The notes under the pieces are model-generated. The model was given only the letters and a program-made list of their open reading frames with translations, had not been told where the DNA came from and searched no databases. From an uncultured Clostridia bacterium (GTDB lineage Bacteria; Bacillota; Clostridia; Oscillospirales; Ruminococcaceae), in contig CALLQQ010000068.1 of assembly GCA_938014915.1 (NCBI GenBank), positions 1 through 5,817 of the forward strand: a DNA stretch of 5,817 nucleotides, in the 5' to 3' direction. The translations under genes and the position numbers were made by a program. Of this stretch, positions 1 to 5,794 are shown one piece after another (positions within the stretch are counted from its first letter, which is position 1; every line of letters begins with the position of its first letter).

Positions 1-605
1 CCCACTTAGATGCAATAGAGCTAATGAAAAAAATTAATAGCTCTGTGTATAAGAAACCGATTTTCATTGTAACTACTGCGTACGATAATCCTTTTATTGA
101 ACGTGAAGTTATGTCTAATGGTGCCGCATATTATATGTTAAAACCATTCGAGATGAAAACATTGGCTGAAAGAATTGTCGCATTAACTGGTAATGATACT
201 GGTGAGGCTAAATCTTTTAGTTATACGATTAATGATAACACTAATGATCTAGAATATGTAGTTACTGATATTATTCATCAGATCGGTGTACCTGCTCATA
301 TTAAAGGGTATCACTATCTTAGGACTGCTATTCTACTATCAATAGAAAATGGCGAAATGATAAATAGTGTAACGAAATTACTATATCCGACAGTGGCGAA
401 AAAGTATAATACAACTTCTTCAAGGGTGGAGAGAGCGATCCGCCATGCGATCGAAATTGCATGGGATAGGGGAGATTTAGATACACTCAATTCGTTCTTT
501 GGATATACTGTTCACACGGCAAAGGGGAAGCCGACGAATTCAGAATTCATTGCACTAATAGCGGATAAACTGCGCTTACAGTTCAAGTCAATACTGAGGG
601 CATAA
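1..605 (+). CDS. spo0A: Spo0A, sporulation response regulator (5' end cut off by window edge)
   Basis: Master response regulator of sporulation entry; when phosphorylated it dimerises and binds 0A boxes to activate or repress early sporulation and stationary-phase genes. The reading frame is open to the left edge and begins HLDAIEL, matching the Spo0A stretch just after the phosphoacceptor Asp, so that Asp lies about five residues outside the window and the ATG at 24 is internal. About 200 of an expected 260-270 residues are visible. The receiver half shows the switch Thr in VTTAYDN and the conserved Lys in MLKPF. After a short variable linker comes the Spo0A-specific DNA-binding domain: IIHQIGVPAHIKGY, then the recognition-helix segment TTSSRVERAIRHAIEIAW, then FGYTV and KPTNSEFIALIADKLRL, all close to the family consensus. 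Both visible domains look intact, and a hairpin terminator follows. Identification is by recognition of the highly conserved C-terminal domain. Confidence 0.97.
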   Translation, partial: HLDAIELMKKINSSVYKKPIFIVTTAYDNPFIEREVMSNGAAYYMLKPFEMKTLAERIVALTGNDTGEAKSFSYTINDNTNDLEYVVTDIIHQIGVPAHIKGYHYLRTAILLSIENGEMINSVTKLLYPTVAKKYNTTSSRVERAIRHAIEIAWDRGDLDTLNSFFGYTVHTAKGKPTNSEFIALIADKLRLQFKSILRA

Positions 606-612
606 GATAGAT

Positions 613-650
613 GAATGAGTACCGAATTTAACAAAACGGTGCTCATTTTA
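613..650 (+). terminator. Rho-independent terminator of spo0A
   Basis: An 11-bp stem pairs 614-624 with 637-647, with one G-T wobble (620/641) and a 12-base loop. TTTTA overlaps the 3' side of the stem, so the U-tract is short. It begins 8 bases after the spo0A stop codon and separates spo0A from the next gene. Confidence 0.75.
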
Positions 651-658
651 ATCCAAAA

Positions 659-672
659 TGTTAACGCTTTTA
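659..672 (+). promoter_or_regulatory. cre-like site (candidate CcpA/LacI-family operator)
   Basis: TGTTAACGCTTTTA fits the degenerate catabolite-responsive element TGWNANCGNTNWCA at 9 of its 10 specified positions; only the C near the 3' end is replaced by T. It overlaps the putative -35 region of the PspC-domain gene, where a bound repressor would block transcription. The consensus is loose and the two halves are not symmetric, so chance is a real alternative. Confidence 0.25.
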
Positions 673-691
673 TGATATAATACGATATAAT
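661..691 (+). promoter_or_regulatory. Putative promoter of the PspC-domain gene
   Basis: Two perfect TATAAT hexamers lie at 676-681 and 686-691, within a tandem repeat of GATATAAT. The best -35 is TTAACG at 661-666 (4 of 6 matches), giving a 19-base spacer to the second -10, which is long. Transcription would start near 698 and leave a leader of about 20 bases. The -10 is convincing, but the -35 and the choice between the two hexamers are not. Confidence 0.4.
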
Positions 692-718
692 TATGGGGGA
701 ATTTAAGGGGGAGTATAT

Positions 719-913
719 ATGCAACCGAAAAGATTATTCAGATCTAGAACGGATAGAATGTTAGCAGGAATATGCGGTGGTATTGCCCAGTATGCGAATA
801 TTGATCCTACTGTGGTGAGAGTATTGGCAGTAATAATGGGGTCAATGGGCGGATTCGGGCTGATAGCTTATATTGTCCTGATTTTCGTAATACCGGAAAA
901 TCCCGAATTTTAA
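719..913 (+). CDS. Small PspC-domain membrane protein
   Basis: A 64-residue protein made almost entirely of one PspC domain. The N-terminal cytoplasmic part has the family signature: basic LFRSRTDRMLAGICGGIAQY (residues 6-25), then NIDPTVVRVLAV. A single hydrophobic segment (about 33-58) ends in the typical IP near the C-terminus. In proteobacteria PspC is an inner-membrane partner in the phage-shock, envelope-stress response; stand-alone 60-70 residue versions are common in Firmicutes and mostly lack an assigned role. The start is set by AAGGGGGAG at 705-713, five bases before the ATG. The gene has its own promoter region and is enclosed by hairpins on both sides, so it is probably monocistronic. 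No pspA or liaR-like partner lies nearby. The family assignment is firm; a role in membrane stress is inferred from the family. Confidence 0.9.
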   Translation: MQPKRLFRSRTDRMLAGICGGIAQYANIDPTVVRVLAVIMGSMGGFGLIAYIVLIFVIPENPEF

Positions 914-960
914 ATAAATACGTCTTGACTTTTATAATTTTGACTGATAACATAATATAA

Positions 961-990
961 GGTGCCGTCTTGTGGGACGGCACTATTTTA
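961..990 (+). terminator. Rho-independent terminator after the PspC-domain gene
   Basis: A perfect 8-bp GC-rich stem pairs GTGCCGTC (962-969) with GACGGCAC (976-983) around a six-base loop, followed by TATTTTA. It lies 48 bases after the stop codon and upstream of the next gene's promoter, so it should stop readthrough into the MATE gene. Confidence 0.75.
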
Positions 991-1006
991 AATTACCTAA
1001 CATATA

Positions 1007-1035
1007 TGAACAAAACAGCTATTGCATTATACAAT
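1007..1035 (+). promoter_or_regulatory. Putative promoter of the MATE transporter gene
   Basis: TGAACA (1007-1012, 4 of 6 to the -35 consensus) and TACAAT (1030-1035, 5 of 6 to the -10) are separated by exactly 17 bases. The predicted start near 1042 leaves a leader of about 20 bases containing the ribosome binding site. Its position just after the terminator supports independent transcription. Confidence 0.45.
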
Positions 1036-1060
1036 AAGATGTTAAAAAGAGAGGTTATAA

Positions 1061-2452
1061 ATGAGTAATTTTCATCAGAATCTAACGCAGGGCAGCGTTG
1101 GCAAACAATTAATAAAATTCGGATTACCATTCCTAGTAGCGAATATACTTCAAGCTCTTTATAGTATGGCGGATATGGTAGTAGTAGGACAATTCGTCGA
1201 TGATGTAACAACATCTAAAGGGACAGCGGCGCTTAATATAAGCGGGCAAATTATGATGACTGTAACCGGCGTGATTATCGGTCTAGCAGCTGGCGGGACT
1301 GTCTTAATCGCTCAACTTGTCGGTTCGGGCAATATGAAAAAGCTAAGCGAAACAATAGGAACATTCTTAACTGCTTTTTCGATTATTGCAATTATTGTAA
1401 CAGTAATCCTATACCCGCTAACCGACCCGCTACTAAGACTACTCAACACACCTGAATCAGCATTTCAGGGAGCATCGGACTATCTCAAGATATCGTCACT
1501 CGGCATAATTTTCATATTTGGATATAACGCATTGAGCAGTATTCTAAGGGGAATGGGGGATTCACGTCGCCCTATGTTTTTTGTAATGATAGCTGCAATA
1601 ACAAATATCGTGCTTGATTTGCTTTTTGTTGGTGTTTTTTCTTGGGGAGTGAAAGGCGCAGCATATGCGACAATTTCAGCTCAGGCATTGAGTTTCATTC
1701 TAGCAACAATATACTTAATTAAAAAAGATTTTGTATTCGACTTTAAACCGTCAAGCTTTAAGATTAACTTCCCCATATTAGGGCAGTTACTAAAAATCGG
1801 GCTCCCCAACGGAGTCCAACAAGGACTTTTACAAAGTTCCTTCCTTGTACTAGCATCATTAATCAATGGCTATGGGGAGATCGCATCGTCTATATCGGGG
1901 ATCGGTGGTAAAATATCGGGATTTGCAGTATTGCCCGGGGTAGCCATTATGATGGCAATTTCATCTATGGCGGGGCAGAATATCGGTGCCGGTCTATACG
2001 ATCGAGCAAAGGAAACAATGATAACAGGCATGAAAATCGTTGTTCCATTAATATCGGTAATAACAATTGTAGTTTTTGCTTTTCCAGGATTTTTTATGGG
2101 ACTATTTACTCCCAACCCCGATGTTATAAATAACGGTGCCACTTTTATTCGCATATCATCACTCGAATTCTTAATATTATCAGTGCTATTTTGCTACAAC
2201 GGTCTTACAATTGCAGCAGGGTATCCAATGGTTACTTTAACAAATACATTAATTAGCTCACTAATTCTCAGAATACCGCTTGCATACCTTCTATCACGGG
2301 GACTAGGTCTTGAGATGACGGGAATCGCAATTGCGATGGTTATTGCTCCAATGGGCGCACTACTGAATGGAATGCGCTTTATCCGATCCGGCAAGTGGAA
2401 GCAATCCAATATTAAATTTGACAATGAAAATCAATTAGAGCCAGTAGTATAA
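1061..2452 (+). CDS. MATE-family multidrug/cation efflux transporter
   Basis: A 463-residue membrane protein, the usual MATE length (about 450), predicted to exchange Na+ or H+ for drugs or other organic cations across the cytoplasmic membrane. About 12 hydrophobic helices form two similar halves. The first begins IKFGLPFLVANILQALYSMA with ADMVVVGQF (residues 37-45); the second begins LKIGLPNGVQQGLLQSS (244-260). Conserved landmarks include LRGMGDSRRP (162-171) after helix 4 and AGQNIGAG (304-311) after helix 8, both characteristic of NorM/MepA-type proteins. A charged loop and a polar tail (about 443-463) lie in the cytoplasm. The start is supported by AGAGAGG at 1048-1054, six bases before the ATG. 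It appears monocistronic, and no MarR- or TetR-type regulator is adjacent. The substrate cannot be read from the sequence; the family call is secure. Confidence 0.95.
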   Translation: MSNFHQNLTQGSVGKQLIKFGLPFLVANILQALYSMADMVVVGQFVDDVTTSKGTAALNISGQIMMTVTGVIIGLAAGGTVLIAQLVGSGNMKKLSETIGTFLTAFSIIAIIVTVILYPLTDPLLRLLNTPESAFQGASDYLKISSLGIIFIFGYNALSSILRGMGDSRRPMFFVMIAAITNIVLDLLFVGVFSWGVKGAAYATISAQALSFILATIYLIKKDFVFDFKPSSFKINFPILGQLLKIGLPNGVQQGLLQSSFLVLASLINGYGEIASSISGIGGKISGFAVLPGVAIMMAISSMAGQNIGAGLYDRAKETMITGMKIVVPLISVITIVVFAFPGFFMGLFTPNPDVINNGATFIRISSLEFLILSVLFCYNGLTIAAGYPMVTLTNTLISSLILRIPLAYLLSRGLGLEMTGIAIAMVIAPMGALLNGMRFIRSGKWKQSNIKFDNENQLEPVV

Positions 2453-2465
2453 GCGTTGATAATTA

Positions 2466-2483
2466 GTCCATCTTGGACGTTTT
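2466..2483 (+). terminator. Weak candidate terminator after the MATE gene
   Basis: GTCCA (2466-2470) can pair with TGGAC (2474-2478) around a three-base loop, followed by GTTTTAGG. The stem is only 5 bp and the T-run is short, so termination may be inefficient and some MATE transcripts may run into the ZIP gene. Confidence 0.25.
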
Positions 2484-2546
2484 AGGCGAACATTTACTGC
2501 TCCTTTGCATATTATATCAGTACAATATGTTGGAGGAGTTGGTTCT

Positions 2547-3350
2547 ATGGTTATGTGGTTTTCTAGATGTCATCCGATATTACAGGCCTTGATGGCATCA
2601 CTGTTTACATACGGCGTGACAGCGTTAGGCGCAGGCATGGTTTTTTTCGTTAAGTCGGCAAATCGTAAAGTGATGGATGTAATGCTCGGATTTGCAGCAG
2701 GGGTGATGGTAGCAGCTAGTTTTTGGTCTTTGCTTTCACCAGCAATAGCAATAGCGGAGGAACTCGACATGATAGTACCCGTTATTATATCTACGGGATT
2801 TTTCTTAGGTGGCGTATTGATAATTGCCGCCGATAAAATCCTATCAAAATACGGATTCGCAGAATCGAAGGATAGCAATTCCCCAGGGAAGGGCAGCCTC
2901 CTGCTAACTATCGCAGTTACGTTGCATAACATCCCTGAGGGGCTGGCAGTTGGTGTCGCGTTTGGAAGTATTGCTTCAGGCGTTGAGAACGCAACTTTAA
3001 TAGGAGCAGTTTTCCTTTCAATTGGGATCGGACTGCAAAACTTCCCAGAAGGGGCATGTGTATCGCTCCCTCTCAGGGCGGAGGGCGTCACACGCAGGAA
3101 AAGTTTTTTCTATGGTCAGGCATCGGGCATGGTTGAACCGATTGCAGCTGTGATCGGTGCGGCGCTTGCCATGTTAGTTAAGACATTACTACCATTCCTG
3201 CTTTCTTTCTCTGCTGGAGCCATGATTGCAGTTGTTGCATCCGAGCTAATTCCCGAATCAGCAAGAAAGAATAAGAATTTAGGAACAATTGGTGTTACAG
3301 TCGGTTTTATACTAATGATGGTACTTGATACTTGTTTAAGTTTAAAATGA
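2547..3350 (+). CDS. ZIP-family divalent metal transporter (GufA/ZupT-like)
   Basis: A 267-residue, roughly eight-helix membrane protein of the ZIP family, which moves Zn2+ and often Fe2+, Mn2+ or other divalent metals into the cytoplasm. The metal-site motifs are intact: HNIPEG at residues 127-132 (helix 4), QNFPEG at 164-169 (helix 5) and SELIPES at 232-238 (helix 6). The His, Asn, Gln and Glu residues match the positions that form the binuclear centre in structurally studied bacterial ZIP proteins; an Asn stands where that family often has Asp in helix 5. The phrase GLQNFPEGACVSLPLR points to the GufA branch. The loop between helices 3 and 4 (about 92-117) is short, Ser/Lys/Asp-rich and lacks a His cluster. 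The frame extends back to a TTG at 2505, but GGAGGAG at 2532-2538 lies eight bases before the ATG at 2547, which I take as the start. Specific metal unknown. Confidence 0.95.
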   Translation: MVMWFSRCHPILQALMASLFTYGVTALGAGMVFFVKSANRKVMDVMLGFAAGVMVAASFWSLLSPAIAIAEELDMIVPVIISTGFFLGGVLIIAADKILSKYGFAESKDSNSPGKGSLLLTIAVTLHNIPEGLAVGVAFGSIASGVENATLIGAVFLSIGIGLQNFPEGACVSLPLRAEGVTRRKSFFYGQASGMVEPIAAVIGAALAMLVKTLLPFLLSFSAGAMIAVVASELIPESARKNKNLGTIGVTVGFILMMVLDTCLSLK

Positions 3351-3353
3351 TAG

Positions 3354-3414
3354 TAATCTTGCACGAATTAAGTTAATAGTTTTAGTATAAAGCAACATAT
3401 ATTATTAATCTTGC
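3354..3414 (+). repeat. Direct repeat of TAATCTTGC upstream of the LacI-family gene
   Basis: The 9-mer TAATCTTGC occurs at 3354-3362 and 3406-3414, 52 bases apart start to start (about five helical turns), in the spacer upstream of the promoter at 3424-3452. Two copies at such phasing could be regulator sites, but in AT-rich spacer a 9-mer repeat can arise by chance, and the second copy also forms part of a possible hairpin. Confidence 0.3.
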
Positions 3415-3420
3415 GCTTTT
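3361..3420 (+). terminator. Imperfect hairpin, possible terminator of the ZIP gene
   Basis: Bases 3361-3378 can pair with 3400-3416 in an AT-rich stem with several mismatches and bulges; the best runs are GC/GC at the base and AATTAA with TTAAT in the middle. TTTT follows at 3417-3420. No better terminator was seen after the ZIP gene. The many imperfections make this only a candidate. Confidence 0.25.
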
Positions 3421-3423
3421 GAC

Positions 3424-3452
3424 TTTACAAAACGACATTTAGACATTAAAAT
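3424..3452 (+). promoter_or_regulatory. Promoter of the LacI-family regulator gene
   Basis: TTTACA (3424-3429) and TAAAAT (3447-3452), each 5 of 6 to consensus, have the ideal 17-base spacer. Transcription would start near 3459, just before the ribosome binding site. A short inverted repeat, TTTTG (3417-3421) and CAAAA (3428-3432), overlaps the -35 and could serve as an operator, for example for autoregulation; that role is inference. Confidence 0.55.
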
Positions 3453-3483
3453 ATAAAGGTAGTATACGGGAGGCGTGAATAAG

Positions 3484-4485
3484 ATGAAAAAACAAGTGAC
3501 GATGAGCGATATTGGAAAAGAGCTGAACGTTAGTACGGTTACAGTTTCAAAAGCGCTTGGCGATAAGGACGGAGTAAGTGAAGAGCTAAGGGAGAAAATT
3601 AAAGTTAAAGCGGCACAAATGGGATACCGCTATAATAGTGCTAAGGTTTCAAAAGAGGGGAGAACCAATAATATCGGGATTGTTGTAGCAAAAAGATATT
3701 TTGCAGAAACATCGTCTTTTTATTGGGTAATGTATAAGCATTTAGTCGAATATCTTGCTAGAAAGAATTATTATGCACTATTAGAAGTAGTTTCCGACGA
3801 GAGCGAATCTCTATGCGAGGAGCCAAAATCGATTACTGCGAATAAGATAGACGGACTAATTGTTCTAGGTCAAATGACGGATGACTATGTAAAATCTATT
3901 AGAAAGATTAGCAAACCAACTGTTCTTCTAGATTTCTACGGGAGTAAATCGAGTGTCGACTGCGTTCTATCCGATAGCTTTTACGGCTCATACATGATAA
4001 CTTGCCATCTACTTGAGAATGGTCATACAGATATAGGCTTTGTCGGTACAATATCGGCAACATCAAGTATTCAGGATAGATATTTAGGCTATTATAAAGC
4101 ATTGCTTGAATATGATATAGATTTAAGGGAAGATTGGATTATTGACGATAGGGATGAACATAATAACTATAATGAATTCGTTCTACCCGAAGATATGCCA
4201 ACTGCTTTTGTATGCAACTGTGATGAAACCGCATATAGGCTTGTAAATCAGCTAAAGGAAATGCACTTGAATGTGCCCGATGATATTTCGGTAGTAGGAT
4301 ACGACAATTATATATATTCTACTATTTCGCGCCCACAATTGACGACGGTCGACGTCAATTCTAAAAAAATGGCGGCAGAGGCAGTCAGTATAATTGTAAA
4401 GAAGATAAAGGACCCCTCCTATACTATCGGTAGAACACTTGTGACGGGTAAATTAATCAAACGTGAGTCCGTTAAAAAAATATGA
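3484..4485 (+). CDS. LacI-family transcriptional repressor
   Basis: A 333-residue regulator of standard LacI/GalR length. The N-terminal helix-turn-helix (residues about 5-26) reads VTMSDIGKELNVSTVTVSKAL, with the family's recognition-helix pattern, followed by VSEELREKIKVKAAQMGYRYN. A periplasmic-binding-protein-like effector domain follows from about 62: NNIGIVV, KIDGLIVLG (121-129), LLENGHTDIGFVG (176-188), the subdomain crossing near 239-247, DDISVVGYDN (266-275) and RPQLTTVDVNSKKMA. The hinge after the HTH lacks the usual PNxxAR element and has NSAKVSKEGR instead. GGGAGG at 3468-3473 lies ten bases before the ATG at 3484; the GTG at 3475 is only one base from it and so unlikely. Effectors are usually sugars or nucleosides, but no sugar genes are adjacent, so effector and targets are unknown. 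Confidence 0.93.
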   Translation: MKKQVTMSDIGKELNVSTVTVSKALGDKDGVSEELREKIKVKAAQMGYRYNSAKVSKEGRTNNIGIVVAKRYFAETSSFYWVMYKHLVEYLARKNYYALLEVVSDESESLCEEPKSITANKIDGLIVLGQMTDDYVKSIRKISKPTVLLDFYGSKSSVDCVLSDSFYGSYMITCHLLENGHTDIGFVGTISATSSIQDRYLGYYKALLEYDIDLREDWIIDDRDEHNNYNEFVLPEDMPTAFVCNCDETAYRLVNQLKEMHLNVPDDISVVGYDNYIYSTISRPQLTTVDVNSKKMAAEAVSIIVKKIKDPSYTIGRTLVTGKLIKRESVKKI

Positions 4486-4508
4486 AAATATGATTAGGCT
4501 ATATAAAT

Positions 4509-4538
4509 AAATCCCTCACCGATCGGTGAGGGATTTTT
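4509..4538. terminator. Bidirectional terminator between convergent genes
   Basis: A perfect palindrome: a 12-bp stem (4509-4520 with 4525-4536) whose GC-rich core is CCCTCACC/GGTGAGGG, closed by a GATC tetraloop. On the + strand TTTTT follows for the LacI-family gene; on the - strand TTTATTTATATAG follows for the glycosyltransferase, whose stop codon is only three bases away. It serves both convergent units. Confidence 0.93.
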
Positions 4539-4539
4539 C

Positions 4540-5484
4540 CTATTTTATTAAAATATCTTCTATTATAAATTTTGGTCGCTGCTTAACTTCCTTATATATC
4601 TTACCGATATATTCGCCTACAATTCCTAGGCAAAGCAGTTGTATTCCGCCGATCATCCAAATTGATCCCATCAGTGTCGCCCAACCTTGAACCGTCTTGC
4701 CAAGCAGTTTAATGATGAAAAAGTATAGCAGCATAGCAATACTTGTAATGAATATAAGCATGCCGAGAGTGGTAACAAATCGAATCGGCTTTATGCTGAA
4801 TGAAGTGATGCCGTCAATGGCAAAGGCGAGCATCTTTTTAAGTGGATATTTTGATTCCCCGGCGAATCGCTCTCCCCGTTCATATTCGACAAAGCCATGT
4901 TTATATCCGATGAGGGGGACAATCCCACGCAGGAATAGATTCACCTCACCGAAATCCGCCAATCCATCGAGCGCCCTTTTGCTCATTAGACGATAATCGG
5001 CATGGTCATCAACTATATCGACACCCATCGCCCGCATAAAGCGGTAAAATCCACGTGCGGTATTGCGTTTAAAAAAGGTATCGGTATCACGGCGGGAACG
5101 CACCCCGTACACAATATCGCATCCATTCCTATATTCTTCGATAAAGCCGTCAATGGCATTGACATCATCTTGCAAATCGGCATCTAGGGAAATGGCTATA
5201 TCGGCATTATCCCTTGCGGTCATAAGACCAGCGAGGAGGGCATTCTGATGCCCCTTATTCCTTGATAGTTTTACTCCGCTGAAGAGATTGTCCTCTTTAT
5301 GGAGAGAAGAAATTATATCCCATGTGCTATCTTTGCTGCCATCGTCAACAAAGAGAATCTTGCTATTTGGCGAAATAAGATTTTTACCAACCAAATTATT
5401 GATTTTCGTTTTTAATACCGAAGAAGTATGGGATAGAACTTCTTCCTCATTATAGCAGGGAACAACAAGATATAGTATATCCAA
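4540..5484 (-). CDS. GT2-family polyprenyl-phosphate glycosyltransferase (GtrB/DPM1-like)
   Basis: A 314-residue membrane-anchored glycosyltransferase, predicted to transfer a sugar from a nucleotide donor to undecaprenyl phosphate on the cytoplasmic face, supplying lipid-linked sugar for decoration of a wall or surface polymer. The GT-A domain shows VVPCYNEEE (residues 7-15), FVDDGSKDST (45-54), SRNKGHQNALLAGL (74-87) and the metal-binding DADLQDD (101-107). The acceptor-side motif ERFAGESKYPLKKM is at 205-218. Two transmembrane helices (about 235-258 and 271-293) precede the typical GEYIGKIYKEVKQRPKFI tail. The start is TTG at 5484: GGGAGGAG (5493-5500) lies eight bases upstream, no ATG fits, and the conserved LVVPCYNEE begins six residues in. 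Convergent with the LacI-family gene; no flippase (GtrA-like) or GtrC-type partner is visible. The sugar is unknown: glucose is usual for GtrB, but others occur in the family. Confidence 0.94.
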   Translation of the reverse strand: MDILYLVVPCYNEEEVLSHTSSVLKTKINNLVGKNLISPNSKILFVDDGSKDSTWDIISSLHKEDNLFSGVKLSRNKGHQNALLAGLMTARDNADIAISLDADLQDDVNAIDGFIEEYRNGCDIVYGVRSRRDTDTFFKRNTARGFYRFMRAMGVDIVDDHADYRLMSKRALDGLADFGEVNLFLRGIVPLIGYKHGFVEYERGERFAGESKYPLKKMLAFAIDGITSFSIKPIRFVTTLGMLIFITSIAMLLYFFIIKLLGKTVQGWATLMGSIWMIGGIQLLCLGIVGEYIGKIYKEVKQRPKFIIEDILIK

Positions 5485-5520
5485 AAATGAAACTCCTCCC
5501 TAATTTTTACGTCTTATTAT

Positions 5521-5549
5521 ATTATACTATTTTTTTAGCAAGTAATCAA
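5521..5549 (-). promoter_or_regulatory. Promoter of the glycosyltransferase gene
   Basis: Read on the - strand, TTGATT (5549-5544) and a perfect TATAAT (5526-5521) are separated by exactly 17 bases. Transcription would begin near 5514, giving a leader of about 30 bases with the strong ribosome binding site at 5493-5500. A second TATAAT overlaps at 5521-5516. Confidence 0.6.
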
Positions 5550-5589
5550 TTAATACGGTAAATTTTAAATTCTAATAAATATATCAAGA

Positions 5590-5618
5590 TTGACGAATGT
5601 TTATATAAATGTTAGAAT
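5590..5618 (+). promoter_or_regulatory. Upstream rightward promoter candidate
   Basis: TTGACG (5590-5595, 5 of 6) and TAGAAT (5613-5618, 5 of 6) with an ideal 17-base spacer. The start would be near 5625. The first 80 transcribed bases hold no ORF of note and lead into the second promoter, so it either drives the gene beyond the right edge with a long leader or makes a short RNA. Confidence 0.5.
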
Positions 5619-5706
5619 AGAAAGAAGTAGGTCTTTGATTTTTATCTGAATTGCATTAACCATTACTGTACGATTAGCTAACGCATTTAAATACTTTTTT
5701 TATTGC

Positions 5707-5736
5707 TTGACTTAAACCACTAAAATAGGTTACAAT
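5707..5736 (+). promoter_or_regulatory. Downstream rightward promoter candidate
   Basis: TTGACT (5707-5712, 5 of 6) and TACAAT (5731-5736, 5 of 6) with an 18-base spacer. Transcription would start near 5743 and run through the hairpin at 5766-5781 toward the right edge. It points to a rightward gene beginning at or just past the window end. Confidence 0.55.
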
Positions 5737-5761
5737 ATTCTATGTATAGATTAATAAAATA

Positions 5762-5794
5762 GTAGGCTAGCTGAAGCTAGTGCAGAGTATCTAC
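5762..5794 (+). other. Possible structured leader RNA
   Basis: CTAGC (5767-5771) pairs with GCTAG (5776-5780) around TGAA, extendable by a G-T wobble (5766/5781). GTAG (5762-5765) can also pair with CTAC (5791-5794) to close an outer helix with an internal loop. It would form some 20 bases after the predicted start of the downstream promoter and immediately before the ATG at 5795. It matches no riboswitch class I can name. Confidence 0.25.

Noticed and set aside
910..945. Promoter-like elements (TTAAAT-17-TATAAT at 910-938, and TTGACT at 925 and 940) after the PspC-domain gene
   Set aside because: Any transcript starting there would run straight into the terminator hairpin at 961-990, and the TTGACT hexamers have no -10 at proper spacing. 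The MATE promoter at 1007-1035 is better placed.
2448..2461. A second cre-like sequence overlapping the MATE stop codon
   Set aside because: It matches only 8 of 10 specified positions and lacks both the G and the C of the outer arms. It is not at a promoter.
2570..3091. A 173-codon open frame on the - strand opposite the ZIP gene
   Set aside because: It is a shadow of the ZIP coding frame: no ribosome binding site, Pro/Ser/Ile/Thr-rich low-information composition and no recognisable domain. The + strand product has clear ZIP motifs.
3475..3483. GTG at 3475 as the start of the LacI-family gene
   Set aside because: It lies one base from the Shine-Dalgarno sequence, too close for initiation. 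The ATG at 3484 is ten bases away and begins the protein at a typical LacI N-terminus.
4885..4893. A perfect 0A box (TTTGTCGAA on the - strand), attractive because spo0A is in the window
   Set aside because: It lies deep within the glycosyltransferase coding region and simply encodes Phe-Val-Glu in the segment GFVEYE. No promoter lies near it. A related 8-of-9 match in the LacI-family gene (near 4041) is likewise coding. I found no 0A box in the intergenic spacers.
4697..5248. Several + strand open frames opposite the glycosyltransferase gene
   Set aside because: They are antisense shadows of a well-conserved GT2 gene, with no promoter or ribosome binding site and no recognisable domain.
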